From Rotaria sordida (taxonomy: Eukaryota > Rotifera > Eurotatoria > Philodinida > Philodinidae), in contig CAJNOL010001454.1 in assembly GCA_905250125.1 (NCBI GenBank), positions 1-64,000 of the forward strand: 64,000 nt of DNA. Direction: 5' to 3'. A program made the translations under genes and the position numbers. Position 1 is the first letter of the stretch; each line of letters begins with the position of its first letter. This document shows, in pieces, positions 1 to 11,634 of this stretch. Below the pieces are notes generated by a model, which was given only the letters and a program-made list of their open reading frames with translations, searched no databases and had not been told where the DNA came from.

Positions 1-1800
1 TAGCTCAAACTGAGTTTTGATAAATCTCTGAATACTGGTCCAAAATGCAAAACCGGTAAGTAATTCTACCACCGATTCGCCCAGGAACATGTTCCAAGTG
101 TTCCAATTGAGTTCCAGGTACAACTTGATGAGCTCTACCCAATAGTATAATCGGATCTTGCATACCTCAAAGTATGTTTCCAAAAATCCCTAAATAGTGG
201 TCCCAAATACCAAACCGCCATGTAATTCTACCGCCGATTCGTGCAGGAACATGTTCCAAGTGTTCTATTTGTGTTCCAAGTACAACTCGATGAGCTCTAT
301 CGAATGATACATCCAGGTTTTCCATAGCTAGAACCATGTCACAGAAAATTTAAAAATATTGCTGGATCAATACAAGAAGTTGGTATTCTCTATGTTGAAA
401 CCTACTAAGATTTGTCAATGAGCGGGTTCCGAATATTCCATTGGGGTTCCAAGTACAACTCGAAGAGTTTTATCGAATGATGTGTTTTGGATACTCTCTA
501 TGTCAAAATGCGTCTGAAAGAATGCGAAAATGCTGGTGTGTCAGCAGATGGAATCTTTCGTTCTGGATAGTGAAGACGACCAACACGCTTCCAGGAATAG
601 GTTCCACATGGTTCAATCAGATTCCGAGTACTACTGGATGAGCTCTGTTCAAAGGTATAGTCATATACTCGATAGCTCAAACTAGGCTTAGAAAATCTAA
701 ACATAGTAGTGTGTTTGGGAAGGCATCGATGATTGTGGACAGTGAAAGGAGCCAAGATTCTTCCAGTATGTTGCTCCAGTTATCCTACTTATGTTCCAAG
801 TGCAATTCGATGAGTTCTATCTCATAATGGATTCGAAATTTCTGTAGGTCGAATTGCGCTGCCGAGAACCCGAAATTTCTAGCTTATGAGAGCAGGAATC
901 AACTATTGTAGACAGTAAGAGGAGTCAAAATTCTTCCAGAATGATGTTCCAGTTGTTCAACTTATGTTCCAAGTACAACGGGACGAGTTCTTGGCAATGG
1001 TGCATTCACATTTTCTATAGCTCAAGCTAAGTCTCTGAAAATTCAAAAATACTATTGCGTGAGTGCAGGAATGTTTAGTTTCGGAACATGAAACCGAGGA
1101 AAGTTTTGGGATGAGGATATTCCAGATGGTTTGTTTGTTTGTTTTCGAAGTAACACTGGATGACCTCAAACGAATAGTATAACTAGTTTCTCGATATCTC
1201 GAACCACTCCGAGAAAATCCAGAAATACTTCTATATCAGTAGAGAATACTTGGGGTCTATATGGTGAAACTGTCAAGATTCTTCGAACAACATGTTCAAG
1301 ATGTTCCACTTATGTGCTTAGGAAGGCTCACAGATCTCTATACGATGGTGTATTGAGCTGTTTAATACCGCTAACCGTGTACGCAGAAATCGCAAACATG
1401 GACCCCATTATACATGACTTTGTCGCTGATACAGTAAAATCAGCTAATGTCTGTGAAGGAAGATGTTTGTAGATGTTCCATTCGTGTTCAAAGGAGTGTT
1501 TAAGAGGCTCCATGCTTTCGTAGATTGCGATGGTCAAAACCACAAACTATACTGTAGATAACGCGTGAAAAACTATTAAAAGATGTCTCCTATAGTATGT
1601 AGCGATGATACTTATATTGTAAAACTAGCCGAAATTCGTTTAGAAGCACGTTTCAAATGTTCCATTTGTGTCCTAGATACAACTTGATTTGCTCTATCAA
1701 ATGTTGTATGCATGTTTTCAATACATTGAAATGCCTTACTGAAGTCTTTTATATTATGGAAGCCAACCAAACAAGTAGCGTTCATCGAGAATCGATTCAT
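1..1800. repeat. Degenerate tandem repeat, unit about 173 bp, about 10 copies
   Basis: A recurring block resembling GTTCCAAGTACAACTCGATG, followed by GAGCTCTATC, appears near 111, 273, 446, 621, 793, 966, 1141, 1314, 1486 and 1670. Spacing is 162-184 bases, mostly 172-175. A second conserved block of the type GGAACATGTTCCA lies about 25 bases upstream in each unit. Copies are strongly diverged and the reading frames are not conserved between units, so the short open frames here are chance. The array may start left of the window. Confidence 0.85.
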
Positions 1801-2220
1801 TTTTTTCCCTAGACTGAGAAATTGATATGTAATTGTTATTATATAAGGAAAATATGACCGAATAAAGTATTACATGTGTATAAAAAGCTGATTTTTATAG
1901 TTACAAATGAACAGCTTAATAAAAAACCGAATACAGAAATATTTATAAAGTAAGATTAATATATATGTGAATACACAAACAATGATTTAGAACATTGCAT
2001 ATATGCAAAGAGTTGTTTGATGGGAACTTTTGTTTGTTTTTATTTCTATTATTACTTAATTATTATTAATATATATATATATATATATATACAGTAAATT
2101 AGTTTTATTAATCATTTAAAGTTTTTATTTATTATTTTTTATTGTTTATAATGATTTTGTTGAAATCAAATGTTTTTTTCTAAATCACAATGATCGTGAT
2201 TGAAAAAACCTGTATTTTTT
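1801..2220. other. AT-rich spacer with an (AT)n run
   Basis: Very AT-rich sequence with an alternating AT tract near 2068-2092. No gene is seen. Confidence 0.6.
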
Positions 2221-2622
2221 TTATGACGAGGAACTAGTTAATATATTTCTTTCAAGTTTTAAATAATATACCAAACTTTGTAAATGATTACAAAGCGTGT
2301 TAAGTTCAAAAGAGTTTGAATTATTTCGATTTAAAAATTTAAAAATATTATATACAGTTATAAGTTCACAACCGATATCATCATGGCGATGTAAATAGAA
2401 ATGATTATTAAATTCATTTATAAATTTGTACAGTCGATGACATTTATCAGTTATATTCATATCTGATGTGTTCATACTTATAATATTTATTAAACCATTA
2501 CTAAGCTTATTAAGTTCATCATAAGCTTTACATATTATTGAACAATATACTTGAAAATGGTTTACTTCAATTCGATCGGTAATCTTTTGTTTACAGCAGT
2601 TCCAGTACTCTGATAATCTCAT
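2221..2622 (-). CDS. Hypothetical protein, 133 aa, doubtful
   Basis: An ATG at 2622 opens a 133-codon frame. The predicted protein is rich in Asn, Leu, Ile and Tyr, with several Cys and His (for example CHRLYKF and HRHDDIGCEL) and a terminal serine run. It has no signal peptide, membrane segment or recognised domain. Low-complexity AT-rich DNA surrounds it. The length is unusual for a chance frame in DNA this AT-rich, which is the only argument for it. It could be a single gene, the remains of a transposon-borne frame, or spurious. Function unknown. Confidence 0.3.
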   Translation of the reverse strand: MRLSEYWNCCKQKITDRIEVNHFQVYCSIICKAYDELNKLSNGLINIISMNTSDMNITDKCHRLYKFINEFNNHFYLHRHDDIGCELITVYNIFKFLNRNNSNSFELNTLCNHLQSLVYYLKLERNILTSSSS

Positions 2623-3604
2623 TTGATAAAAGAGTACGTTATATGTTTAAAGTTTAATGAAATTTACAAATGAATTAAACTTAATTAATAATTTAATATT
2701 ATGTATATAATTACGCGCGTTATAAGTAATCAGTCAACAATAAAAATATAATTAATATGAGTTACAGAAAGTTATAATGGAAAAAACGTATTATATAAAG
2801 AAATTTTGGAGTTAATAGAAGGTCTATATTGATATAAATTTTTTATATGATAGAAGTTAAGTTATATTAAAAGAAATATTTTACTAAACAGAGCTATGTT
2901 TTTTTTTGAAGTTATCTTTTATTTTATAATTTATTTTTATGAAAAATATGTTAAAGATACGTACGAAACATTATAATTATTGAAAGTGATAATTTTTTTA
3001 AATATTAACCAAATTTTCATAAAATATTTGGTTCTCATTTCTAAATTTAGACATTATCGAATAGAATAATTCATATAAGCAAAACTGAACAATCTGTTAA
3101 CAGAGAATGATTTAGAGAGACAATAATATAATGGGTCTTTTTTTTGTTATCATAAATCGTACAAAAACAATATGTCTTATTAAAATCTTTTGTGATAATT
3201 AGTTTTCATTCTAGTTTCGTAATGAATAAATCGTTCAAATATAATATATATATATTTGTATCGCACTATAAGGACGATAGAAAATCATTTTTTTTTCAAT
3301 GTTTAAAATTAATAATATTTGAAAAATAATTCAAATTCAGTTAACACTAACACATTTCTCATCATCATAAACTAAATAGACAAGTCGCTTCATGATCGAA
3401 TTGTACATATAATATTATGAACTATTTTAAAACAAAATTCTATATTTAAATTCTTTATATGTATTTCGTTTAATTTTTTTTAAATATTTTCATAAAATAA
3501 ATAAGAATGTTTTCAATTCAGTTTTTTATTTTTAAGTAATTTACAACAGTATTTTTTTATTAGATTTTTCTCTTTTTTTTACATGTGAAAATAAATTCGA
3601 TATA
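2623..3604. other. AT-rich intergenic, nothing recognised
   Basis: Homopolymer A/T tracts and short AT runs (for example 3242-3254 and 3601-3620). I see no coding frame, RNA gene or clear repeat structure. Confidence 0.6.
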
Positions 3605-3775
3605 TATATATATATATATTTTTATTAGCTTTGCGCGCCATTCGAAATATATATTATTTTAACGATCATAGTTACCATATGGTAACCGTACGTGTTACAG
3701 ACACACACACAGACAGACAGACACACACAGGTGAATTTCGGTTTCTAGACCCTACACTTTCAGTCTAGGGAATAG
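3605..3775 (+). repeat. Dispersed repeat, copy 1, with CAGA/CA microsatellite
   Basis: The order of parts is GCTTTGCGCGCCATTCGAAA, then a palindromic GTTACCATATGGTAAC, a CACA/CAGA microsatellite, and a tail of the type GGTGAATTTCGGTTTCTAGA ending in CTAGGGAATA. The same parts recur in the same order at 17703-17858, and the tail alone at 17640-17690, so this is an interspersed repeat family. I saw no coding capacity. Confidence 0.8.
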
Positions 3776-4105
3776 GTCAATGAATTGTTTTGTTGGAGGG
3801 GAAAATTCGTTGTGAAATCTATTCTAATTTTGTTTTTTCTATCATATGCAGTAAATCTTCGATTTCAACTAGTCATGATTGTATGAAAATAGAAGTTATA
3901 TAGAGTGCAACTGATTTTAACGTGTTTTCTGGTTAGTTAGTAAATTCACAGAGTCACTTCATTTCATTAATCCAGTGAAGTTGAATAAATTAAAAAGAAC
4001 CTATATTAACCAATTTAGCGAGTATGTGTATACGCCCATAAATCATCCATCAAATCATCTTTCGATGTAGTTAAACTTATCTCACTAGCAAACGTTCTGA
4101 CGAGA
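3776..4105. other. Intergenic, nothing recognised
   Basis: Ordinary AT-rich sequence between the dispersed repeat and the inverted repeat. I see no gene. Confidence 0.5.
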
Positions 4106-4711
4106 TATTCTACTCAGGTGCCCAACTCTGATTCATTTCATTATAGATCATTCGATAGAGTATAGTGAGATGGTTAAAATGTAAAAATATTATTGACCAC
4201 CAACCCTTTCTCAAAGTGTTACAGTCATTTTACTAGAATCTTAGCCTATATCATAGTATCTACCAAAAACTGAAATGAAGGTATCTGAAGCTGAAATTTT
4301 GTCCACAGATAGGCCTACTTGTAACTAGAATATCCTGAAAAATTCAGGTCAAAAGAATATTCTCTTCATGAGATGTTGAGTTTTCAAAAAACTTGATGTC
4401 CTCCAATCTCTTCGTAGAATATGAGTGATTTTGAAAATTGGATCCTTCATGAAGGAAAAAACCTTTTGGCCTGAGTTTTCCAGGGCATTCTAGTTACAAA
4501 TAGGCCTATCTGTGGACAAAATCTCGGCTCCAAACACCTTCATTTTAGTTTTTGGTAGATACCATGCTATAGGCTGAAGTTCTAGTAGAATGACTGTAGC
4601 GCTTGGAGAGACGGTTGGTGGCCAATAATATTTTTAGCTTTTGACCACTTCACTATAATCTATCGTATGAGATTCGAATGAAGCGAATCAGAGTCAGGTA
4701 GCTGGATAGAG
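4106..4711. repeat. Imperfect inverted repeat of about 600 bp, MITE- or foldback-like
   Basis: The left half (about 4106-4395) is complementary to the right half (about 4415-4711) around a centre near 4408. Matching blocks include GACCACCAACCCTTTCTC against its mirror at 4614-4632, and GATAGGCCTA at 4310 against TAGGCCTATC at 4502. Divergence is moderate and rises toward the centre. No open reading frame runs through it. It lies just downstream of the last clear exon of the minus-strand transposase and may have truncated that gene's 3' end. Confidence 0.8.
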
Positions 4712-4833
4712 TCCCTCGTGAGTGAACATGCAACAAACACTAGTTGTACACCTTCTTCATTTCTACAGTCTGTGAGAATCTTTTGAATTAAAATCTTTAA
4801 AAGTCTAAAATGGAAGACATTATTATTACTTAC

Positions 4834-7800
4834 GTGGATGAACCAACCGTGAGATTGCGTGGAATGTCGTGGATGTTGAGACTGACCGCGCTCAACTTTT
4901 TTGTTTCTGAATCTTCAGCTATTGGGTGAACAATGTCCACGAAAAGAAATGGTGGCTGCCCATTAACAAAAGTAGCTGATTGCATAATTACTTTTTCATT
5001 ACATTGCCAACCTTCACTGTAATATTCATTTTCAATATAAATAATAGAATATATTATTAAACTTACGTGTATTCCATTGTATTTGAATCGACATTGATTA
5101 CCTGTGTTCTACATCGCTTATAATGAAGACGGAATGCGTCTTTATATGTAATATCTCCTAATTTGGTCACGAAAGCGGTACAAGAAAAAGTATCTTCATA
5201 CTCAAATTTTGAAATGGAAGTTTCCCAACATCTAAATTCCAAGAAAATAATTGGAACATTGTATATTGAATTATGATGCATTAGTGTAGCAGTAGATGAG
5301 TTGTTATATGGTAAAAAACATAAGAATCACCTCCTGATATAAGTGAGATATAGTCGCTCATGAAAAGCAAAAAGACTAGTTTGTAAGTTTCTTTTAAGCA
5401 AATTCGATGACAAATCTTGAAACCCATACTTAAAAGAACTGAAGTCAAGCAACTATCCTATCTCACTAACCCATCATTTAATTCAGTGATCATATTTATT
5501 ACTTACTCGACACCTATATCAGTAGTTTTAATGGTACGCTCACGCTGTGGACATGTATGACGAGCACAAAAAGTTTTAGCTTGATGAAGTTGCAGAGGGT
5601 TTTTTATGAAACGTATTACATTCGTGTCGAGCGATTCATAGATGTCATTTGTATTGACATCTTTACGATTTAGGAGACCGTGACTGGTTAGCCAGTATAA
5701 TCTGGCCTCGTCCCATCCGTCCGATTCGACTAGTAAGAAAGTCTCACGGAGCGAATTGAACGGTTCGTTTTGAGAATTTAAGATTATATCATTGATGCTT
5801 GGCTCTGTTCGAAAGATAACATAAAGAGCGAAAAGTGGAGAATCGATACTACAGGTATTTGTAACTGAATATGTATGACCTAAAAATATTCAATGTCTTT
5901 TAGCGGTTAACAGACAGCAAGAATGAAGTTATACCTTCGAATTTTGTTTTCTTGATGCCAAAAGTGGGCCATGTAAGAGGACATTGTTGGATCTCGACGA
6001 TTTGACGAAGTCGAGGTACAAGTAATGAATTACATGTATCAGAAGCTTCAGGTAGTCCAGATAGTCGTAAATGCATATTCTCTTCAGTTTCTAATATACA
6101 AAGTATATGTGTAAATATCAATGGAAATGAGAGATCTTTTAACGAAATACCTTTTTTTATGTAATGTTTTTTTTTTTCATGTTGACTTTTAGAATTTTCT
6201 TTCTCTATATTTTCAGCTTTCAATACATTTTTTGCTTGTTCTGAGGTTGATAAGGCGTCGGAGAAGTTATCAAATTTTACACATGAAAATATATTAACTG
6301 GAGAAATTGTTGAATCAGAAATTGGAATCTCCTGTTCATTTCTTAAATGACTTTCATCATTTGGAGGATGTTCTTTCGTAAAAGAATTTACACATTTTGA
6401 TGATGACGAATCAGGTGAACTTTGCAGTAATTTGACATTAGATATGTCATTCAAAGCATCATTTGTCTTGTGCTTTAAGTCACTAGAAATCAAAGACGGC
6501 TTATTAGAAAAATTAGTTTTTGGTGTATGACTAATTGGCTTCGATACAAGTCGCTTCTGGTTATATTTATTAATTCGATTTAAATATGTATTTCGTAGTC
6601 TTTTTTGACCTTTCTTCTTAGCCCAAGGCTCCACTACATTCATATCTTTAGGTTTTCCTTTTCGGTTTTTTACATTTTGATAAACTCCGAATTTATCTGC
6701 TTTTAACTGAATCTGAATACTTCGATAAAGTGATACGATCACCTCTGCTGGCCGCAGGTTAGTTCTCTTTTCAAGTATAGAATCTTTTAGGACGCCAAAA
6801 TATGATTCTATTTGAGCGTTTGACAGACGACCTTGTTCATATGTGCTAATATCAACTGATGTTCGATCACTAGAATATCGTTCCTCAAATTCGGTAAGCA
6901 AAGATGTCCATAAGGGTAGATAAGCAAACCATTTATAAAAAACCAAAATAATTTGACGACAAAAAAGTGGATTCGTTATATTATCATATGTTTTTCTGGA
7001 GTCCAACAAGTCAGAGAGCTCAGGAAATCGACGAATAGCTTCAATATTAAATGGCGATTCGTGAATAATTGCTTTACTATCATGCATATTCTCATCAACT
7101 TCATCTAAAGGATCAATGGAATTGTCTTCTATTTCGAAATCACAAGGACCGATCTTTTCAGAAATATTCTCGTCGTCATATGGAGCTTCTAAAAATTTCT
7201 CAAGAATGTTCTCCGCATCAGTAGCATGCGGGTTACCAAACATATGTAAAACACGTTTTAAAAACTTAAATGACATTTCCAATTCACCGCAATTAATGAA
7301 CAAACCGAACACATGCATGACCTTTTTTCTTACGTTTTTGGCTACATTGGCAGCGGAAAGACTTCTAGCAAAGGTATTCATCATGTGAGAACAGCAAAAG
7401 CGCAAAAATGACTTAGAACGGATTTGTTTCGCATCATATTTACGTAAAAGGACATTCCAACATCGTTTTAAATGACCACGAATATCTTCATGGTTGAATG
7501 TCTGTAAAATAGCATTAAATATTGCTGGAGAGAAGTCGGTGACAAAAAAAGAAGGTCGAACAACTTTCTCTGTGAGAGTAACGATACCTTGTCGAAGAGT
7601 ACCCAAAAAATAGCTTATGCTCGTTGCTGTGTGATCAGCAAGAATAGCATGTCCTAATGGAATTACATTGGTGGGATCGTTTCCATCCTTAAAAATAGCT
7701 GCATACATTAGAACTGATTTTTGATGCGGTAAACTCTTGACTATCGATCCGGTTGCATCGATATATACATGAGAGTAAGAGTTATTTTTACAATAACTAA

Positions 7801-9034
7801 CATAACGTAATATTTGCGGTTCTGATGTAAGGTGAAGACGAAATGGTTTCTCAGCCGTAACCTGTACATATCCTTTTATTTCTTCGGATGTCACATCGAT
7901 TTCTTCAAGTATATATTGTCTAATTCGACATTCTCTGAAAATATCTTCGTCAAGTCGATATATTTTTCGGTAATCTGCTGATGCATGCTTTATAACTTCT
8001 GCAGTTTCACAACCGGTGAAATTACGAGCTTTTAACATTTCTTCGTCAGCACTTTCTACTTTTTCATGAAATACTTTTAAAGGACCAACAGCATTTGCTG
8101 CCTTTCCAACCTCTAATCTCTTTTCTCCAGTTAGTTGTCGCGCTACTGGCGGTCCCTCATGGTTTTCGTCTCCCATGGCTCGTACACGAAAAACAATACT
8201 TTCTCGTGATACAGGTTCATCTTTGACAAAAATGTCAAATACTCGCTCGCACGAATTATTGCTACATATAGCGAAAGCACGAAAAAAAGAACAATTCTTT
8301 TTACGTGAATTTTCAACACCAACCTTACGTCTATCAAAAGCTAGGGTACAATGAAAATTACATGAGCGTACTCTTTTATCAACCACATCCGTCCATCCAG
8401 ATTTCATTTTACGTTGAGAGCGATCATAAATACCTTTCCAGTCTTTATAGTTCATAATGAACGATGCCTCAACTATCGTTGGTAGATTCAACTTGTGTTG
8501 AGCTGTCGAACGAGTCTGTGGCTTTGGAAGAGTTGCATTAGACGCTAGAGGCTTAATCTCCGAATTCAACGGAGAAAGCTCCTCTTCATTTTTTTTGTCT
8601 GATTTATGATCCTCTTTAACACAATCAAGACGATTTTCAGATAGAGTACTTTCAATTTTTGTACGATTTCGTCGCCAAAAATTATACATAGAATGCCGTA
8701 TACTTTCGGTTTGATTTAAATTCAATTTCGATATCAAACGACCCCAAACAGATTCATTAGAACGAGTTAATTCATTTAGACGCCATGTCTCATTATTAAG
8801 TTGTCTCTGAGAGAAGCCTAACTCACTAACAGCAGATATAAATTGCTTTTGAGTAATATTATTCCCAGTACTTTTTTTACCCTCTACCTTTTTTGGACTT
8901 GATTGCTCATTTATGAAATTTTCTCCTATTTGCTCTGATGACTGATTATCCGAAGAATTTTCATCTATATGATGTATTGAACCTGAATTACATTTATTTT
9001 TTACAGATGAGATAAATGGAATTTTACGTTTCAT
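4834..9034 (-). CDS. Mutator-like (MULE-related) DDE transposase, spliced
   Basis: The main exon runs 9034-5935 from an in-frame ATG at 9034; the upstream TTG at 9049 is an unlikely start. Three further exons fit GT-AG sites with consistent phase: 5879-5507, 5231-5067 and 5016-4834, giving about 1,270 codons. A next exon after 4804 would need a 29-base intron and is uncertain. The catalytic core looks like a MULE-type RNase H fold: IDATG (Asp426), VTDFSPAI (Asp500), a CCSHMM zinc-type motif (His550), and SNAQIESYFG (Glu743). The N-terminus is low-complexity and charged. The spliced C-terminus carries the VTNTCSIDSPLF block and several Cys and His residues. Function would be cut-and-paste transposition. 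The main exon is open and may be recent. The 3' end abuts an inverted repeat. Terminal repeats of the parent element were not identified. Confidence 0.75.
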
Positions 9035-9049
9035 TTTTAATGTAAACAA

Positions 9050-9359
9050 GCTTTTCTACTCTATATGTACTCCCTGTAGAATATAGATTAATTGAATCGA
9101 CGAATGATGATGTATGTTGCAAGATGAATGATATTCATATATTGATCTTTCCTCTTTATTTGCTCGCTCTTGCTCTGTTTTTTTTCTTTGACTTTTTTTC
9201 TTTCTCTTCAGTTCTTCATTGGATAAGAAAACATGACGCAGCTGCTTATTGCGGAACATTCTCAAATGAGAAAAATTTCTATTGTTCACTGTTATTCGTT
9301 CATATTTGTGCTTTCATAAAATCCATTCATAATATCAATTTTTTAATTACTTGATCGAT
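9050..9359. other. Spacer upstream of the MULE-like gene
   Basis: AT-rich; short frames occur on both strands but none is credible. It should hold the promoter of the minus-strand transposase, but no convincing element was picked out. Confidence 0.4.
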
Positions 9360-11100
9360 TTTTATAGTTCATTGTTATTTACCTATTGTGTAGTTCAATA
9401 ATATTCATCTCATGATATAGTTCAAGACTATTCATCTACTTTTATTGTTTAATCTTGTTGATCTAAATTTAAGGTTTAATATTTTTCATTTTTTTATTCT
9501 TTAATTTCGTGTATTCATATTGATATTTCAGCGCTATTATCAATGAATAATATTGAACAATAAAAAATATGAATAACATTAAATTATCAATATCATTGAT
9601 GAATCATATTCATCGAAAACATGTATAGATCAATATTCTTCATCTACTGACACAGATCAATGCCATTCATTTAATTTCGTAGTTCAATCTCATGTATATA
9701 TATATGTATTCCAGTGTCGTTATCAGTGAATAATATTGTAGTATAAAACAAATGGACATGCACGACATTGATCTATATCAATAGATGAACAATATTGAAC
9801 TACAGAGATACTGCATGAAATTTACTCATCAACAATATCTATAGGTCAATATTTTTCATCTATTGATATAGATCAATGACATTCTTTTTTTAATTTCAAT
9901 GTTATTATCAGTGAATAATATCGAGCTATGAAGAAAAATGAATAACACTGAACTATATCGGTACATGAGTCACATTGATCTACATGAATAAATGACCAAT
10001 TTTTAACTGCAGATATTTTCCACGAATATTATTCATCATTAATATCTATAGTTGAATGTCACTCATTGTTCTACAGTGCTATATTGTTCAGTAATAATAA
10101 GATTGAAATACGAATAATAGATACATGAGATTGAACTGTAAAAAAAAAAGAACAACATCGATATATATCAACAGATGTACAATACTGAACAATAGATTTT
10201 TTCGATGAATGTTGTTCATCAATAAGATCTGTAGCTTAATATTTTTCATCTATCAATATTGATAAATGTTGTTCTTCTATTGACATACATCAATCTCATC
10301 CTTTCTTTAGTTCAATGTCATGTGTTCGTATTTATATTCTTGTGATATTATCAGTGAGTAATGTTCAACTATAAAAAAAAATGAGTAACTTTAAACTTTA
10401 ATTATTTTTGATGAATAATATGCATCAAAAATTTTGATAGTTCAATATTGTTCTTTTCTTGTATAGTGCAATTTTATTCAGTGATAATAAAACTGAAATA
10501 TATATAATAGATACACACATTCGAACTATAAGAAAGGCGAGTAACATCAATCTATATTAAGAGACGAGCAATATTGAACTATAGATATTATTAATGAATA
10601 AAATTCACGGAAAATCTCTATAGTTGAATACTGTTCATTTATCGACATAAATCGATGTTATTCATCTGCCGATATAGACCAGTGCCATTCAATTTTTTTA
10701 TTGTTCAGTCTCATGTATCCATATTTATATTCCAGTGTTATTACTAGTGAATAATATTGAACTACATCGATAGATGAATAATGTTGAACTATATATATTA
10801 CTGACGAAAAAATGTTAAACTATAGATATTATTGATGAAAAATGTTGAAGAATAGTTAGTATTGAAGAATATTATTGAACTATAGATATTATTCAAGCAT
10901 AATGTTGAAGTATAGATATTGATCAAGACTATTATTGAAGCGTAGGTATTGTTGAAGAATATTAATGAAGTATAAAAATAGATAAATAATATTCATCGAG
11001 AATATCTATAGATAAATTTGATTCATCTATTTCTATAGTACAATAGTTTTCGTATTTTCTTATGATTGAATAATCTTTATAGCTAGTTGAATATCTATAG
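9360..11100. repeat. Degenerate low-complexity satellite made of short words in both orientations
   Basis: For about 1.7 kb the sequence reuses a few words: GAATAATATTGAACTATAG, ATAGATATTATTGATGAA and TATTGATATAGATCAATG. It also carries their reverse complements (TAGTTCAATATTGTTCATC, CAATATTTTTCATCTAT). Spacing is irregular, about 30-60 bases, and the two orientations are mixed, so the region can form many local hairpins. No long frame is open. Confidence 0.75.
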
Positions 11101-11445
11101 TAATTGAAACAGATAATATCGGCATACACATAGTATAAAAAAGCTGCTTAACTTATCTCTTTTTTTCTATCGAAATACATTTCTTTTATGCATATATGTG
11201 AATCGTTGGTGTTCTCTTTCCAATTAGTGATGCTGTCGTTCTTTAATTCTTAATTGGTGTCCATAGTGGACAGGTAACACATGAAGAGATAATTGTTTTA
11301 AAAGGAATAATATATAACTTTGTCACACTTCGCAATAATGACCCTGTGGTGATAATCGTTTAAACTTAATCTTCTCACAGCATCTTGTATAGTTTGACAC
11401 GCTCAATAATTCTATTGAACATTTCTTTTCTTGTGTGAAAAATTG
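11101..11445. other. Spacer upstream of the envelope-like gene
   Basis: Unique AT-rich sequence between the satellite and the TATA motif of the next gene. No gene is seen. Confidence 0.4.
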
Positions 11446-11452
11446 TATATAA
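11446..11452 (+). promoter_or_regulatory. Candidate TATA box for the envelope-like gene
   Basis: TATATAA followed by AGCC, about 185 bases upstream of the ATG at 11635, in a locally less AT-monotonous stretch. This spacing leaves room for a 5' leader. It is motif-based only. Confidence 0.4.
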
Positions 11453-11634
11453 GCCTTGGGACATGAGCTCATTTCATCATTCCATTCATTATTGATTTTC
11501 TTATTACATCTGCTTCTCTCAACTGTTATAACATACGACTTTTTTGGAGATTATTTTTAATCGGTATGTGATCTTTTGACTATGAAATAATAGAAATTTT
11601 TTACCATGTATAAAAAATAGTTCCAACCATCATT

